In this document: in pieces, positions 25,430 through 34,094 of the stretch
Numbering within the stretch: the stretch's first letter is position 1
Layout of the letters: every line of letters begins with the position of its first letter
Assembly (NCBI GenBank): GCA_017483185.1
Contig: JAFULM010000024.1
Span: 1 to 64,000 of the forward strand
Source of the DNA: Prevotella sp.
GTDB taxonomy: Bacteria; Bacteroidota; Bacteroidia; Bacteroidales; Bacteroidaceae
Length of the DNA stretch: 64,000 nucleotides
Direction: 5' to 3'
Program-made: the position numbers and the translations under genes
The notes under the pieces: generated by a model
The model's database searches: none
Told to the model about the DNA's origin: nothing
The model's input: only the letters and a program-made list of their open reading frames with translations

Positions 25430-26026
25430 TTATTCCTTTACTCCTTGACAGTTTTCTTTTATTGCTTTTTGATAACAGTCCCGGCAAAGCGGTTCATATT
25501 CTCCAGTCTCACCGAGCAAGACCCGTCGGTCGCTGTCCACGATGCGGTGGCTCACGTAAGCCAGCGCACCGCACTTGACGCATATTGCGTGAACCTTGGC
25601 CACCTCGTCAGCGATGGCACAGAGGGCAGGTATCGGTCCGAACGGCACGCCCTTGTAGTCCATGTCCAGCCCGGCGACAATCACGCGGACGCCGCGGTTG
25701 GCCAGCTTGTTGCAGACACTGACAATCCCGTTGTCAAAAAACTGCGCTTCATCAATGCCGACCACGTCGATGTCGGCCGACAGTTTCAGTATCTGCGACG
25801 CTGATGTCACCGGTGTCGACTTTATCGAGTGACGGTCGTGGCTGACCACATTCTCTTCCGAATAGCGGGTATCCATCGCCGGCTTGAATATTTCCACTTT
25901 CTGACGTGCAAATTCCGCACGTCTCATACGCCTGATCAGCTCTTCCGTCTTGCCGGAGAACATCGATCCGCACACCACTTCTATACGTCCGGGGCGGTGT
26001 GCCTCCCCTGTCAAATTGCCTGTCAT
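25430..26026 (-). CDS. tdk: Thymidine kinase
   Basis: This protein phosphorylates thymidine to dTMP in the salvage pathway. It has 198 residues from the ATG at 26026 ([13 protein letters not shown]). Longer frames reach into rsmI and are rejected because the promoter lies at 26034-26041. Type II landmarks are all visible: P-loop GSMFSGKT, the [11 protein letters not shown] catalytic/Walker B segment, and zinc cysteines in [13 protein letters not shown] and CRDCY. The -7 box ends 7 nt before the ATG, which suggests a leaderless or nearly leaderless mRNA. Confidence 0.95.
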   Translation of the reverse strand: MTGNLTGEAHRPGRIEVVCGSMFSGKTEELIRRMRRAEFARQKVEIFKPAMDTRYSEENVVSHDRHSIKSTPVTSASQILKLSADIDVVGIDEAQFFDNGIVSVCNKLANRGVRVIVAGLDMDYKGVPFGPIPALCAIADEVAKVHAICVKCGALAYVSHRIVDSDRRVLLGETGEYEPLCRDCYQKAIKENCQGVKE

Positions 26027-26033
26027 TTGATTG

Positions 26034-26041
26034 CAAAAGTA
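26034..26041 (-). promoter_or_regulatory. tdk promoter, very close to the start codon
   Basis: The minus strand reads TTTG (26062-26065), 20 nt, then TACTTTTG, matching the Bacteroidetes consensus. Only seven bases separate the box from the ATG. Confidence 0.7.
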
Positions 26042-26102
26042 CAAATACGTTTTAAAAATTGCAAAGAAAGGCCGGCCTTTTTTTGCCGATAGCAAATAAT
26101 TA

Positions 26103-26110
26103 CTTACATT
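26103..26110 (+). promoter_or_regulatory. rsmI promoter, very close to the start codon
   Basis: TTTG (26082-26085), 17 nt, then TACATTTG. Ten bases separate the box from the ATG at 26121. This promoter and the tdk promoter are divergent and share about 60 bp. Confidence 0.65.
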
Positions 26111-26120
26111 TGTCGGCAAT

Positions 26121-26873
26121 ATGGGCATATTATATATAGTACCCACGCCTGTGGGCAATATGGAGGACATCACCTTCCGCGCCATCCGCATCCTGCGCGA
26201 GGCAGACCTCGTGTTGGCGGAGGACACCCGCACGTCGGCTGTTCTCCTCAAGCACTACGACATACGGAATCACCTGCTGTCCCACCACAAGTTCAATGAG
26301 CATGGCACGTCCGCTTCCGTTGTCAGCCGCTTGCAGTCCGGCCAGACCGTCGCCCTCATCAGCGACGCCGGCACCCCCGGCATCAGTGACCCCGGATTCT
26401 ACCTCGTTCGCGAGGCCGTCCGCGCCGGAGTGGAAGTCCAGTGTCTCCCCGGAGCGACCGCATTTGTCCCCGCCCTTGTCTCCAGCGGCCTGCCCTGCGA
26501 CCGTTTCTGCTTCGAGGGATTCCTTCCCCAGAAGAAAGGCCGTCGGACGCGCCTTGAGTCATTGAGCCGCGAACAGCGCACGATGATATTCTACGAATCC
26601 CCCTATCGCCTCGTCAAGACTCTCCGTCAGTTGGCCGAGGTCTTCGGAGGCGACCGTCAGGCCAGCGTCTGCCGTGAGATATCCAAGGTCCATGAGGAGA
26701 GCGTGCGCGGCACACTGACCGAAGTCGCCGACCATTTCACTGAGACCGAGCCGCGTGGCGAAATCGTCATCATCGTCGCCGGAGCCGATCCAAAGGACAT
26801 CGCCGAAGAAGAAGCCCCCAAGGGACGCAATAGAAAACGAGAGAGAGAAACCAATAAAAACGAAGAATTATGA
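26121..26873 (+). CDS. rsmI: 16S rRNA C1402 2'-O-methyltransferase RsmI
   Basis: A 250-residue SAM-dependent methyltransferase of the tetrapyrrole-methylase fold. It has the family start [20 protein letters not shown], then [30 protein letters not shown] and [18 protein letters not shown]. RsmI methylates the ribose of C1402 in 16S rRNA and affects decoding fidelity. The last 20 residues are highly charged. It overlaps the next gene by 4 nt (ATGA). Confidence 0.95.
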   Translation: MGILYIVPTPVGNMEDITFRAIRILREADLVLAEDTRTSAVLLKHYDIRNHLLSHHKFNEHGTSASVVSRLQSGQTVALISDAGTPGISDPGFYLVREAVRAGVEVQCLPGATAFVPALVSSGLPCDRFCFEGFLPQKKGRRTRLESLSREQRTMIFYESPYRLVKTLRQLAEVFGGDRQASVCREISKVHEESVRGTLTEVADHFTETEPRGEIVIIVAGADPKDIAEEEAPKGRNRKRERETNKNEEL

Positions 26874-27718
26874 AAAAACTATTATTCATAGCCGTAGCTC
26901 TTATGGCTATTGCATCATGCAAACAGGAAAAACCAAAAATCGACGTTGCTGCCGTCATGCAGCGCGACTCGCTCAATCAGGTCATCGAACAGCGTGATAA
27001 CGAAATCAACGACATGCTGGCAACATTCAATGAGATAGAGGAGGGCTTCCGCGAAATCAACGAGGCCGAACACCGTGTGAGCATTGCCAAGCAAGGAGAG
27101 GGTTCATCCCGCACGGAGCGTATCCGCGAAAACATCCAGTTCATCCGTTCCACGATGAACCAAAACCGCGAGCTCATCGCCAAGCTGCAGCGCCAGCTCC
27201 GCGAAAGCACATTCAACGGAGACCAGCTCAAGCGGGCCATCGAGAACATGACCGCACAACTTGAGGAGAAAGACAAACAGCTCCAGAAGCTCCGCGAGGA
27301 ACTGGATGCGAAGGATATCCACATCACCGAGCTGGACGAGCAGATAGCCGGACTCAACACCAACGTGTCGGCACTCAAAGAAGAGACCACCCAAAAGACC
27401 GCCACCATCAACACCCAGGACAAGCAGCTCAATACAGCATGGTTTGTCTTCGGCACAAAGGACGAGCTTAAGGAGCAGAAGATTTATGTCGACGGCAAGG
27501 TGCTCAGCTCCAACTTCAACCGCGACTACTTCACCAAGATAGACATCCGCGTGGACAAGGAGATCAAGCTCTACTCACGTTCGGCAAAGATGCTCACCGC
27601 CCATCCGGCCGGCAGCTACACCCTCGAGCGCAACGCCAACAAGCAGTATGTCCTGCGCATCACCAATCCCCAGCAATTCTGGAGCACAAGCAAATATCTC
27701 GTTGTGCTCGTGAAATAA
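26870..27718 (+). CDS. Coiled-coil lipoprotein of unknown function
   Basis: A 282-residue lipoprotein with lipobox IASC at Cys17. Residues about 35-195 are heptad-like and charged (IENMTAQLEEKDKQLQKL and neighbours), a long coiled coil. The C-terminal 85 residues form a compact beta-rich domain (FVFGTKDELKEQKIYVDGK onward). Similar Bacteroides proteins have been described as collagen-binding adhesins (Cbp1), but I am not certain this is one; a periplasmic structural role is equally possible. It is translationally coupled to rsmI by a 4-nt overlap. Confidence 0.65.
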   Translation: MKKLLFIAVALMAIASCKQEKPKIDVAAVMQRDSLNQVIEQRDNEINDMLATFNEIEEGFREINEAEHRVSIAKQGEGSSRTERIRENIQFIRSTMNQNRELIAKLQRQLRESTFNGDQLKRAIENMTAQLEEKDKQLQKLREELDAKDIHITELDEQIAGLNTNVSALKEETTQKTATINTQDKQLNTAWFVFGTKDELKEQKIYVDGKVLSSNFNRDYFTKIDIRVDKEIKLYSRSAKMLTAHPAGSYTLERNANKQYVLRITNPQQFWSTSKYLVVLVK

Positions 27719-27779
27719 CGGGCCATGAGTACGCACATCTGATGCAAAGCAGATGTAGTAACGTATCAGAATGATTAAA

Positions 27780-27846
27780 GTAAGGGTGTGGGTCAAAATG
27801 CATGGGAAGCACATCGCTTTCTATGCATTTTGACCCACACCCTTAC
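27780..27846. repeat. 24-bp perfect inverted repeat behind the lipoprotein gene
   Basis: The arms at 27780-27803 and 27823-27846 are perfect reverse complements with a 19-nt loop. No T-run follows. It may be a 3' hairpin of the rsmI-lipoprotein mRNA or a small palindromic element. Confidence 0.65.
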
Positions 27847-27881
27847 TCCGTACATATATTATATATGTTATCGCCCAAAGG

Positions 27882-27924
27882 AAAAAGAGAGGGAGTTACG
27901 AAATTCGTAACTCCCTCTCTTTTT
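27882..27924. terminator. Bidirectional terminator between lipoprotein gene and tRNA-Met
   Basis: A perfect 21-bp stem (AAAAAGAGAGGGAGTTACGAA and its complement) around a single central base, with T5 on both exits. It fits termination of both converging transcripts. Confidence 0.8.
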
Positions 27925-27928
27925 GATG

Positions 27929-28002
27929 TAGCGGGGGTGGGACCCGAACCCACGACCTCCGGATTATGAATCCGACGCTCTAACCAGCTGAGCTATCCCG
28001 CC
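27929..28002 (-). tRNA. tRNA-Met(CAU)
   Basis: On the minus strand GGCGGGA starts the acceptor, followed by GCTC...GAGC in the D-arm, the anticodon stem-loop TCGGA TTCATAA TCCGG (anticodon CAT) and a T-arm with GGTTCGGGTCC. No CCA is encoded. CAT could mean elongator Met or Ile2; the body resembles elongator Met of Bacteroidales. Confidence 0.88.
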
Positions 28003-28221
28003 ATTGCTTATTTGCGGGTGCAAAGGTAGCACAAAGTTTTGAAACGACAAAATTTTATCGCAATTATTTGCGCACGACAGTGAAAATAATACTAAAATCC
28101 ACCATAACAACCCCAACAGTCCACCACAACAAATCCTAAAACCCAACCCTCCCAAAGGGAGGTAGCTTAATATGTATTTGAGTCCATGTCGTCACTCAAA
28201 GAGTAATCAAGCTCCCTCCCT

Positions 28222-28285
28222 TTGGGAGGGTTGGGGTGGGTCTTAGGGTTAGGGTCTTGGGGTGGGTTTCGGGTGGGTTTCGGGG
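28222..28285 (+). repeat. Cluster of G-tracts with quadruplex potential
   Basis: At least ten runs of three or four G separated by one to five bases (for example GGGTTAGGGTCTTGGGGTGG). It lies about 65 nt upstream of the -7 box of the LptF/G-type gene. Confidence 0.6.
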
Positions 28286-28348
28286 CTGCAATTCAGAGCG
28301 TCAGATATGAAAAAACGCAAAAAATGCGGCGCTCTGACTTTTTTGTGC

Positions 28349-28356
28349 TAATTTTG
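28349..28356 (+). promoter_or_regulatory. Promoter of the LptF/G-type permease gene
   Basis: TAATTTTG matches TAnnTTTG and lies 36 nt upstream of the ATG at 28393. It supports that start over an in-frame ATG 171 nt further upstream. Confidence 0.6.
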
Positions 28357-28392
28357 CAGTGCAATAGGCGCCTCGGCGCAAAAAGGACATTA

Positions 28393-30297
28393 ATGTTTCG
28401 CATTAAGAAGTTAGACATATTCATACTCAAACAGTTCGGACTGCTGTTTATCGGAACATTCTTCATCTGCCAGTTTGTGCTGATGATGCAGTTTCTGTGG
28501 CGCTACGTGGACGAACTGATCGGCAAGGGCCTGTCCATCGAAATACTTGCACAATTCTTCTGGTACATGGGCCTCATGCTCATACCGCAAGCCCTGCCGC
28601 TTGCCATCCTTCTCTCCTCGCTCATCTCGTTCGGAAACATGGGAGAGAGTTCCGAGCTGACAGCCATCAAGGCCGCAGGCATATCGCTCATGCAGGCTTT
28701 CCGCCCGCTTATCATCGTGGTTGTGATGATAAGCGGATTATCATTTTACTTCCAGAACGTCGTCGGGCCGGAGGCTAACAAGTCATTCCGCCAGCTGCTT
28801 CTTTCCATGAAGCAGAAGAGCCCCGAACTGGAAATCCCCGAAGGCATCTTCTACGACGGCATACCCAACACCAATCTCTATGTCCACCACAAAGAGCTCG
28901 AGACCGGCATGCTGTATGGCGTGATAATATACAGGATGAACGGCGGCTATGAAGATGCCGCAATCATTCTGGCCGACTCGGGACGTCTGCAGTCGACGGC
29001 CGAAAAGAAGCACCTGCTCATGACCCTGTACAGCGGCGAATGGTTTGAGAACATGCAGTCGCAGGACATGGCCGGCAGCGCCAGTGTGCCATATCGCCGC
29101 GAGACATTCTCGACAAAGAAGATTGTGCTCGACTTCGACGGCGGTTTCAACATGGCCGACGTCGCGGGCATATCATCCAGCGCGCAGTCGAAGAGCATGG
29201 GGCGCATCATCCACGACATCGACTCCATCCGCGAATTCAACGACAGCGTGGGCCACGCCTACTATAATGAAGCCAAGAAGACAACGTTCTATCTGCCACA
29301 AGTCTCCCGAAAAGACTCCACGACACTTTCCGCCGAGCTCACCGCCGGGTCTTCGGATATCGACTCCGTCTACGCACGTCTCTCCAACAGCGAGCGTCTG
29401 GCCGCCGTGAAAGAGGCGATGAGCACGATACGCATGTGTACGTCGGAGCTGGAGATGAAAGGCAGCTACACGCAAAGTCTCAACCGCAACGAGCGCACCC
29501 ACAGGATCGAAGCCATCAACAAGGTCACACTCTCGTTGTCGTGTCTGATATTCTTCTTCATCGGCGCTCCGCTCGGAGCCATCATCCGCAAGGGCGGACT
29601 TGGCGTTCCGGTCATCATCTCCGTGCTGGTGTTCATCATCTATTATATCTTCGAGAACTCCGGAATGAGAATGGCGCGCGACGGCAACTGGACCGTCTGG
29701 TTCGGCAAATGGATTTCGACCTGTGTGCTCACACCCGTCGCCATATTTTTCACTTATAAGGCAAACAACGACTCCGTTGTCTTCAACGTCGACCTATACA
29801 TTAATATAATAAGCAGCATGCTCGGATTGCGCACCAAGCGCCATCTCTATCAGAAGGAAGTCATCATCACCGACCCCGACTATGCCGGAGACGCCGAAAA
29901 ACTGGAGCGCATCAGCCGCGAGGTGGAGGAATATTCGCAAAGGCACAACCTCCTGCGTGCCCCCAACCCGATAAAGGTGTTCTTCCGCAATGGCGACGAC
30001 AGACGCATAAGGGAAATCAACAACGAGCTCGAAGCCATCATCGAGGACCTGTCCAACACGAAAGACATTGTTGTGATGAACGAGCTCAACAACTATCCCG
30101 TCCTGGCCACCCACGCTCACACACGGCCGTTCCGCAGGCGGTGGCTCAACGTCATCACCGGCCTGTTCTTGCCCGCCGGCATCTTCTTCTACCTGCGCAT
30201 GTGCCGCTTCAGGCTTCGTCTCATGCGCGACCTGAAGACCATCATCAAGACAAACGGGGCAATCGTCGAGAGAATACGGTCGAGGAGTGTGGAGTGA
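28393..30297 (+). CDS. LptF/LptG-family permease (LPS export)
   Basis: A 634-residue YjgP/YjgQ-family protein. The first part (MFRIKKLDIFILKQFGLLFI) holds a membrane segment, with others near 55-75 and 100-125. The family line LFIGTFFICQFVLMMQFLWR and SSLISFGNMGESSELTAIKA are typical. A periplasmic jellyroll follows, then three C-terminal segments (about 430-530, LIFFFIGAPLGAIIRKGGLG). It lifts lipopolysaccharide from the inner membrane in the Lpt bridge; Bacteroidetes use such long versions. The last codons (SVE-stop) are already part of a GAGGAGTGTGGAGT word repeat. Confidence 0.88.
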   Translation: MFRIKKLDIFILKQFGLLFIGTFFICQFVLMMQFLWRYVDELIGKGLSIEILAQFFWYMGLMLIPQALPLAILLSSLISFGNMGESSELTAIKAAGISLMQAFRPLIIVVVMISGLSFYFQNVVGPEANKSFRQLLLSMKQKSPELEIPEGIFYDGIPNTNLYVHHKELETGMLYGVIIYRMNGGYEDAAIILADSGRLQSTAEKKHLLMTLYSGEWFENMQSQDMAGSASVPYRRETFSTKKIVLDFDGGFNMADVAGISSSAQSKSMGRIIHDIDSIREFNDSVGHAYYNEAKKTTFYLPQVSRKDSTTLSAELTAGSSDIDSVYARLSNSERLAAVKEAMSTIRMCTSELEMKGSYTQSLNRNERTHRIEAINKVTLSLSCLIFFFIGAPLGAIIRKGGLGVPVIISVLVFIIYYIFENSGMRMARDGNWTVWFGKWISTCVLTPVAIFFTYKANNDSVVFNVDLYINIISSMLGLRTKRHLYQKEVIITDPDYAGDAEKLERISREVEEYSQRHNLLRAPNPIKVFFRNGDDRRIREINNELEAIIEDLSNTKDIVVMNELNNYPVLATHAHTRPFRRRWLNVITGLFLPAGIFFYLRMCRFRLRLMRDLKTIIKTNGAIVERIRSRSVE

Positions 30298-30360
30298 GGA
30301 GTGTGGAGTGAGGAGTGAAGAGTGAGGAGTGTGGAGTGTGGAGTGTGGAGTGAGGAGTGA
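30289..30360. repeat. GAGGAGTGTGGAGT word repeat at the end of the permease gene
   Basis: Words of seven bases (GGAGTGT, GGAGTGA, AGAGTGA) repeat about ten times from inside the stop codon region to 30360. The same words make up the holB insert at 56283-56516. Confidence 0.8.
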
Positions 30361-30366
30361 GAATAG

Positions 30367-30410
30367 CTTTAAGGACTTTAAGGTCCTTAAAGACCTTAAA
30401 GTCCTCAAAG
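30367..30410. repeat. CTTTAAGGAC hairpin before ribBA
   Basis: The 19-bp arms 30367-30385 and 30392-30410 pair with one mismatch around a 6-nt loop. The words (CTTTAAGG, GTCCTTAAAG) recur between mreC and mreD. Confidence 0.7.
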
Positions 30411-30459
30411 ACCTTTACCCTCCACAAAAGAAGCAAAAGAACAAAACCAATTATATATT

Positions 30460-31668
30460 ATGTCAAAGACCCAGATAAGCACAATAGAAGAGGCCATTGC
30501 CGACTTCAAGGAAGGCAAATTCGTGATTGTGGTGGACGACGAGGACCGCGAGAACGAAGGCGATCTGATAATCGCAGCCGAAAAGATAACGCCCGAGAAA
30601 GTCAACTTCATGCTCAAGCACGCCCGCGGAGTGCTTTGCGCTCCCATCACGCTGTCCCGTTGCGCCGAACTGGACCTGCCGCATCAAGTCGAAGACAACA
30701 CGTCGATGCTCGGGACACCGTTCACCGTCACCATCGACAAGCTCGAGGGATGCACCACCGGCGTGTCGGCCGCCGACCGCGCCGCCACCATACGCGCACT
30801 GGCCGACCCCGCCTCCACGCCCCAGACATTCGGACGTCCGGGCCACATCAATCCGCTCTACGCTCAAGACAACGGAGTGCTGCGCCGCAGCGGACACACC
30901 GAGGCCGGCGTAGATCTCTGCCGCATGGCCGGCCTCTACCCTGCCGCCGCCCTGATGGAGATCATGAATGACGACGGGACGATGGCACGTCTGCCCGAAC
31001 TGACCGTCATGGCGGAGAAATACGGCATCAGAATCATCTCCATACGCGACATGATCGCCTACCGGCTGAAGAAAGAGTCGCTCATCGAGGTCGGCGACCA
31101 GGTGGACATGCCGACCAGATACGGCCACTTCCGGCTCATCCCGTTCCGCCAGAAGAGCAACGGGCTGGAGCACATGGCACTGATCAAAGGCACATGGCGG
31201 GAAGACGAGCCGGTGCTCGTCCGCGTCCACTCCTCCTGCGCCACGGGCGACATCCTCGGCAGCATGCGCTGCGACTGCGGCGAACAGCTGCACAAGGCGA
31301 TGGAAATGATCGAGCGGGAGGGCAAGGGAGTCATCATCTACATGCAGCAGGAAGGCCGCGGCATCGGACTGATGAACAAGATAGCAGCCTACAAGCTCCA
31401 GGAGCAGGGTTACGACACGGTCGACGCCAACGTCCACCTCGGATTCAAGCCCGACGAGCGCGACTACGGATGCGGTGCGCAGATGCTCATGCACCTCGGC
31501 ATCCACAAGATGCGTCTGATGACCAACAACCCCGTCAAGCGTGTCGGCCTCGAGGCCTACGGCATCGAAATCGTGGAAAATGTGCCCATCGAAATCCAAC
31601 CGAACGAGTTTGACTACCGGTACCTTCAGACAAAGAAGAACCGCATGGGCCACACGCTCCATCTTTAA
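30460..31668 (+). CDS. ribBA: Bifunctional DHBP synthase / GTP cyclohydrolase II
   Basis: A 402-residue fusion for the two entry reactions of riboflavin synthesis. Residues 1-205 are RibB, which makes dihydroxybutanone phosphate from ribulose 5-phosphate ([32 protein letters not shown]). Residues about 206-402 are RibA, which opens GTP, with zinc cysteines in [20 protein letters not shown] and the [12 protein letters not shown] segment. All key motifs are intact. No FMN riboswitch is seen upstream; the 160-bp gap holds word repeats and a hairpin. Confidence 0.96.
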   Translation: MSKTQISTIEEAIADFKEGKFVIVVDDEDRENEGDLIIAAEKITPEKVNFMLKHARGVLCAPITLSRCAELDLPHQVEDNTSMLGTPFTVTIDKLEGCTTGVSAADRAATIRALADPASTPQTFGRPGHINPLYAQDNGVLRRSGHTEAGVDLCRMAGLYPAAALMEIMNDDGTMARLPELTVMAEKYGIRIISIRDMIAYRLKKESLIEVGDQVDMPTRYGHFRLIPFRQKSNGLEHMALIKGTWREDEPVLVRVHSSCATGDILGSMRCDCGEQLHKAMEMIEREGKGVIIYMQQEGRGIGLMNKIAAYKLQEQGYDTVDANVHLGFKPDERDYGCGAQMLMHLGIHKMRLMTNNPVKRVGLEAYGIEIVENVPIEIQPNEFDYRYLQTKKNRMGHTLHL

Positions 31669-31769
31669 GAAGCCCCACCCGACCTCCCCGAAGGGGAGGA
31701 GCTGAGAGGGTGACGGGGAGTACTTTAAACCAACATCCGCATTTTGCGGATAAAAACGTGAAAATACGG

Positions 31770-31843
31770 AAACGCAAAGACCGCAAAGACGCAAAGAATT
31801 CTCTTCATATTAAATTCTTTGTGTCTTTGCGGTCTTTGCGTTT
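31770..31843. repeat. CGCAAAGAC-word hairpin behind ribBA
   Basis: The 31-bp arms 31770-31800 and 31813-31843 pair with one mismatch around a 12-nt loop. The arms consist of AACGCAAAGACC/GCAAAGAC words also found at 8450-8490, 40090 and 54817-54890. Confidence 0.75.
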
Positions 31844-31879
31844 TATAAAACACGAGTAAGGTCCGACCCCACTTGTTAC

Positions 31880-32405
31880 GTAATATTTGTTTACAAAATC
31901 GTGTTCGGAAAATAGCTCAAAGATATGTCTTTTCATGACCAATAAGGCCCTTAAAGCATCAAGAAGAAGGTTGGGAAGCAGCAGACTCCTCCCCTTGAGG
32001 GAGGCCGGGAGAGGCTTTAAGGGCCTTACGGCTTTTGAATTTTGAAAAAGTTCGCGAGTTTTTGATTGCCCAAAAGAGGTCAAAAAGCGGGTTTCGCCGA
32101 GCAATAAGGCCCTTATTGCATCGCAACGAGCACGCCGTCATGTTGCAACAAGCGCCCCGTTGCAATGCAATAGCGGCCCCGTTGCAACCCCGCGGGGCCC
32201 TTACGGGAAGCCCACGCACCCCCTCCGGGGGAATCCGAGGAGACCGCCTGTTTGTAAGTGATTGCGCGTCAGCGGGTTGCAAAAACTTTGATTTTTTTCG
32301 CAAAAAACAGCCCCGATTTTGACCTTCGCGAGATTTGAAAATTTGGGCCCAAGGCGGAAAAAAATTTGAAAAGTGGCCCTAAAAAACGGCCTTAAATTCA
32401 GAATA
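31880..32405 (+). repeat. 525-bp dispersed element, copy B
   Basis: It begins ATTTGTTTACAAAATCGTGT and ends TTAAATTCAGAATA. Shared blocks with copies C and E, in order, are: CAATAAGGCCCTTAAAG, a variable inset bounded by CCTCCCC-type words, GGCCTTACGGCTTTTGAATT, AGTTCGCGAGTTTTTGATTG, the GTTGCAAC array with octamers at 32120, 32142, 32159 and 32181, CCCCGCGGGGCCCTTACGGG, a second inset, TTGCAAAAAC, and GAGATTTGAAAATTTG. No conserved start codon or protein is apparent. Confidence 0.82.
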
Positions 32406-32645
32406 TTTTCAACAAAACGCCTTCCACTCGCGAGCAAGCCGGCACCGCACGTCACGGCACCGTCAATCGTACCAATTTCCTCATGTCTTTGCGACCGTCA
32501 CCATCCACAAAACGAGCCTCGTCCAATCGGTCTTACCCCTCGCACTTGCGCCCTCCCGCAAAAAGACACAATCCATTTTGTCAATCACAACCCCGATTTC
32601 ACGAAAAAAAAACAATAATTCTGCTCCCGAACGAAATAAAATACT

Positions 32646-32653
32646 TAATTTTG
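32646..32653 (+). promoter_or_regulatory. Promoter of the aminotransferase gene
   Basis: TAATTTTG lies 27 nt before the ATG at 32681 and matches TAnnTTTG. No TTTG is visible at the expected upstream distance. Confidence 0.6.
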
Positions 32654-32680
32654 CAGTTACTATAATACAATAATATAAAT

Positions 32681-33874
32681 ATGGCACAACTATCAGACCG
32701 CTTGCAAAGGCTTGCACCTTCAGCCACACTGGCTATGTCACAAAAGAGTTCGGAAATGAAAGCACAGGGCATCGACGTCATCAACATGAGCGTCGGCGAA
32801 CCGGACTTCAACACCCCCGACCACATAAAAGCAGCCGCAAAGAAGGCCGTAGACGACAACTTCTCACGCTACTCTCCCGTTCCGGGATACGCCGACTTGC
32901 GCGAAGCCATCGTAGCAAAACTCAAGCGCGAGAACAATCTCGACTACACTACCTCAGAGATTCTTGTGTCCAACGGAGCCAAGCAGAGCGTCTGCAACAC
33001 CCTGATGGCACTCGTCAACGACGGCGATGAAGTCATCATCCCCGCCCCCTACTGGGTGTCCTACCCGCAGATGGTCAAACTGGCCGGAGGCACACCCGTC
33101 ATCGTCGAGGCCGGATTTGAGCAGGACTTCAAGATGACACCCCAACAGCTCGAGGACGCCATCACCCCGAAGACACGTATGCTCATCCTCTGCTCTCCAA
33201 GCAACCCGACCGGCAGCGTCTATTCGAAAGACGAGCTGGCCGCACTCGCCGAAGTCATCAAGCGCCACGACGATCTATTCGTCCTGGCCGACGAGATATA
33301 CGAACATATCAATTATGTGGGACACCACGAGAGCATAGCCCAGTTCCCCGGAATGAAGGAGCGGGCCATCATCGTCAACGGAGTCTCCAAGGCATACGCC
33401 ATGACAGGATGGCGCATCGGATACATCGCCGCACCGGAGTGGATCGTCAAGGGATGCAACAAACTGCAAGGACAATACACCAGCGGCCCGTGCTCCGTCA
33501 GCCAGAAGGCCGCCGAGTTCGCATACAACGCGAGCCAGGAGTGCGTCGAAGAGATGCGCCGGGCCTTTGAACGCCGCCGCGACCTCATCGTCAGCCTCGC
33601 CAAAGACATCCCCGGACTGGAAGTCAACCGACCGGAAGGCGCCTTCTACCTCTTCCCCAAATGCAGCAGTTTCTACGGCAAGACAGACGGCACGACGACC
33701 ATCGCCAACTCGACCGACCTGGCCATGTATCTGCTCGAGAAAGGCCACGTGGCCACCGTCGGAGGCGACGCTTTCGGAGACCCTGAGTGCTTCCGCATGA
33801 GCTACGCCACAAGCGACGAAAACATCATCGAAGCCATGAAACGCATCAAGGACGCTCTGGCCAGATTGAAGTAA
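32681..33874 (+). CDS. Class I pyridoxal-phosphate aminotransferase, aspartate type
   Basis: A 397-residue fold-type I aminotransferase, most like bacterial aspartate aminotransferases of subgroup Ib. Landmarks are INMSVGEPDFNTPDHIKAAA, SNGAKQSVCN, PYWVSYPQMVKLAGG, CSPSNPTGSVY, LADEIYEHINY and NGVSKAYAMTGWRIGY, the last carrying the PLP lysine in SKAYAMTG. It likely exchanges amino groups between aspartate, glutamate and their oxoacids, though substrate range within this subgroup varies. It is transcribed alone from a promoter 27 nt upstream. Confidence 0.9.
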   Translation: MAQLSDRLQRLAPSATLAMSQKSSEMKAQGIDVINMSVGEPDFNTPDHIKAAAKKAVDDNFSRYSPVPGYADLREAIVAKLKRENNLDYTTSEILVSNGAKQSVCNTLMALVNDGDEVIIPAPYWVSYPQMVKLAGGTPVIVEAGFEQDFKMTPQQLEDAITPKTRMLILCSPSNPTGSVYSKDELAALAEVIKRHDDLFVLADEIYEHINYVGHHESIAQFPGMKERAIIVNGVSKAYAMTGWRIGYIAAPEWIVKGCNKLQGQYTSGPCSVSQKAAEFAYNASQECVEEMRRAFERRRDLIVSLAKDIPGLEVNRPEGAFYLFPKCSSFYGKTDGTTTIANSTDLAMYLLEKGHVATVGGDAFGDPECFRMSYATSDENIIEAMKRIKDALARLK

Positions 33875-33977
33875 GTCGGAACCACCGGGTGACAGCAACG
33901 GAACAATGGCGCGGACAAATTTTAGAGAATACTTAGTTAAAAGTTATTAATCTACTGTCTCGTCCGCTTTATTTTGT

Positions 33978-33985
33978 TACCTTTG
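33978..33985 (+). promoter_or_regulatory. Promoter of the ExbB-ExbD-TonB operon
   Basis: TACCTTTG, 109 nt upstream of the exbB-like ATG at 34095. The leader is A-rich just before the start codon, as is common for well-translated genes in this phylum. Confidence 0.6.
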
Positions 33986-34094
33986 CCGTTAGAACTTGGC
34001 AGAAAAACATCAAACGGCCGCTCCCACGGTCAACCATATCGCAAGACAAAACAACTTAAATTTATAAATAACTAAAAATTAAAAAAAACAAATT

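Larger units (their letters stand above)
28003..28392. other. Intergenic stretch with inverted repeat and G-tracts
   Basis: No gene is seen. It holds an inverted repeat of the CCCTCCCAAAGGGAGG family (28140-28168 with 28209-28237, two mismatches in 29 bp), a dense cluster of GGG tracts (28222-28285) and the promoter of the permease gene. Confidence 0.7.
31669..32680. other. 1-kb gene-free stretch between ribBA and the aminotransferase
   Basis: It holds a CCTCCCCGAAGGGGAGG word (31683-31700), the CGCAAAGAC hairpin, a full copy of the 525-bp dispersed element (31880-32405), about 240 bp of unremarkable AT/GC-mixed DNA and the promoter at 32646. Open frames on both strands inside the element come from the repeat. 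Confidence 0.75.

Noticed and set aside
26027..26251. Longer N-terminus for thymidine kinase
   Set aside because: It would run through the promoter and into the divergent rsmI gene; the family start fits the ATG at 26026.
30289..30360. Possible CRISPR array in the GAGGAGTGTGGAGT repeat
   Set aside because: The units are seven bases long with no unique spacers, and no cas gene is present.
30463..31794. A 443-codon frame antisense to ribBA
   Set aside because: Shadow frame; ribBA on the other strand has all family motifs.
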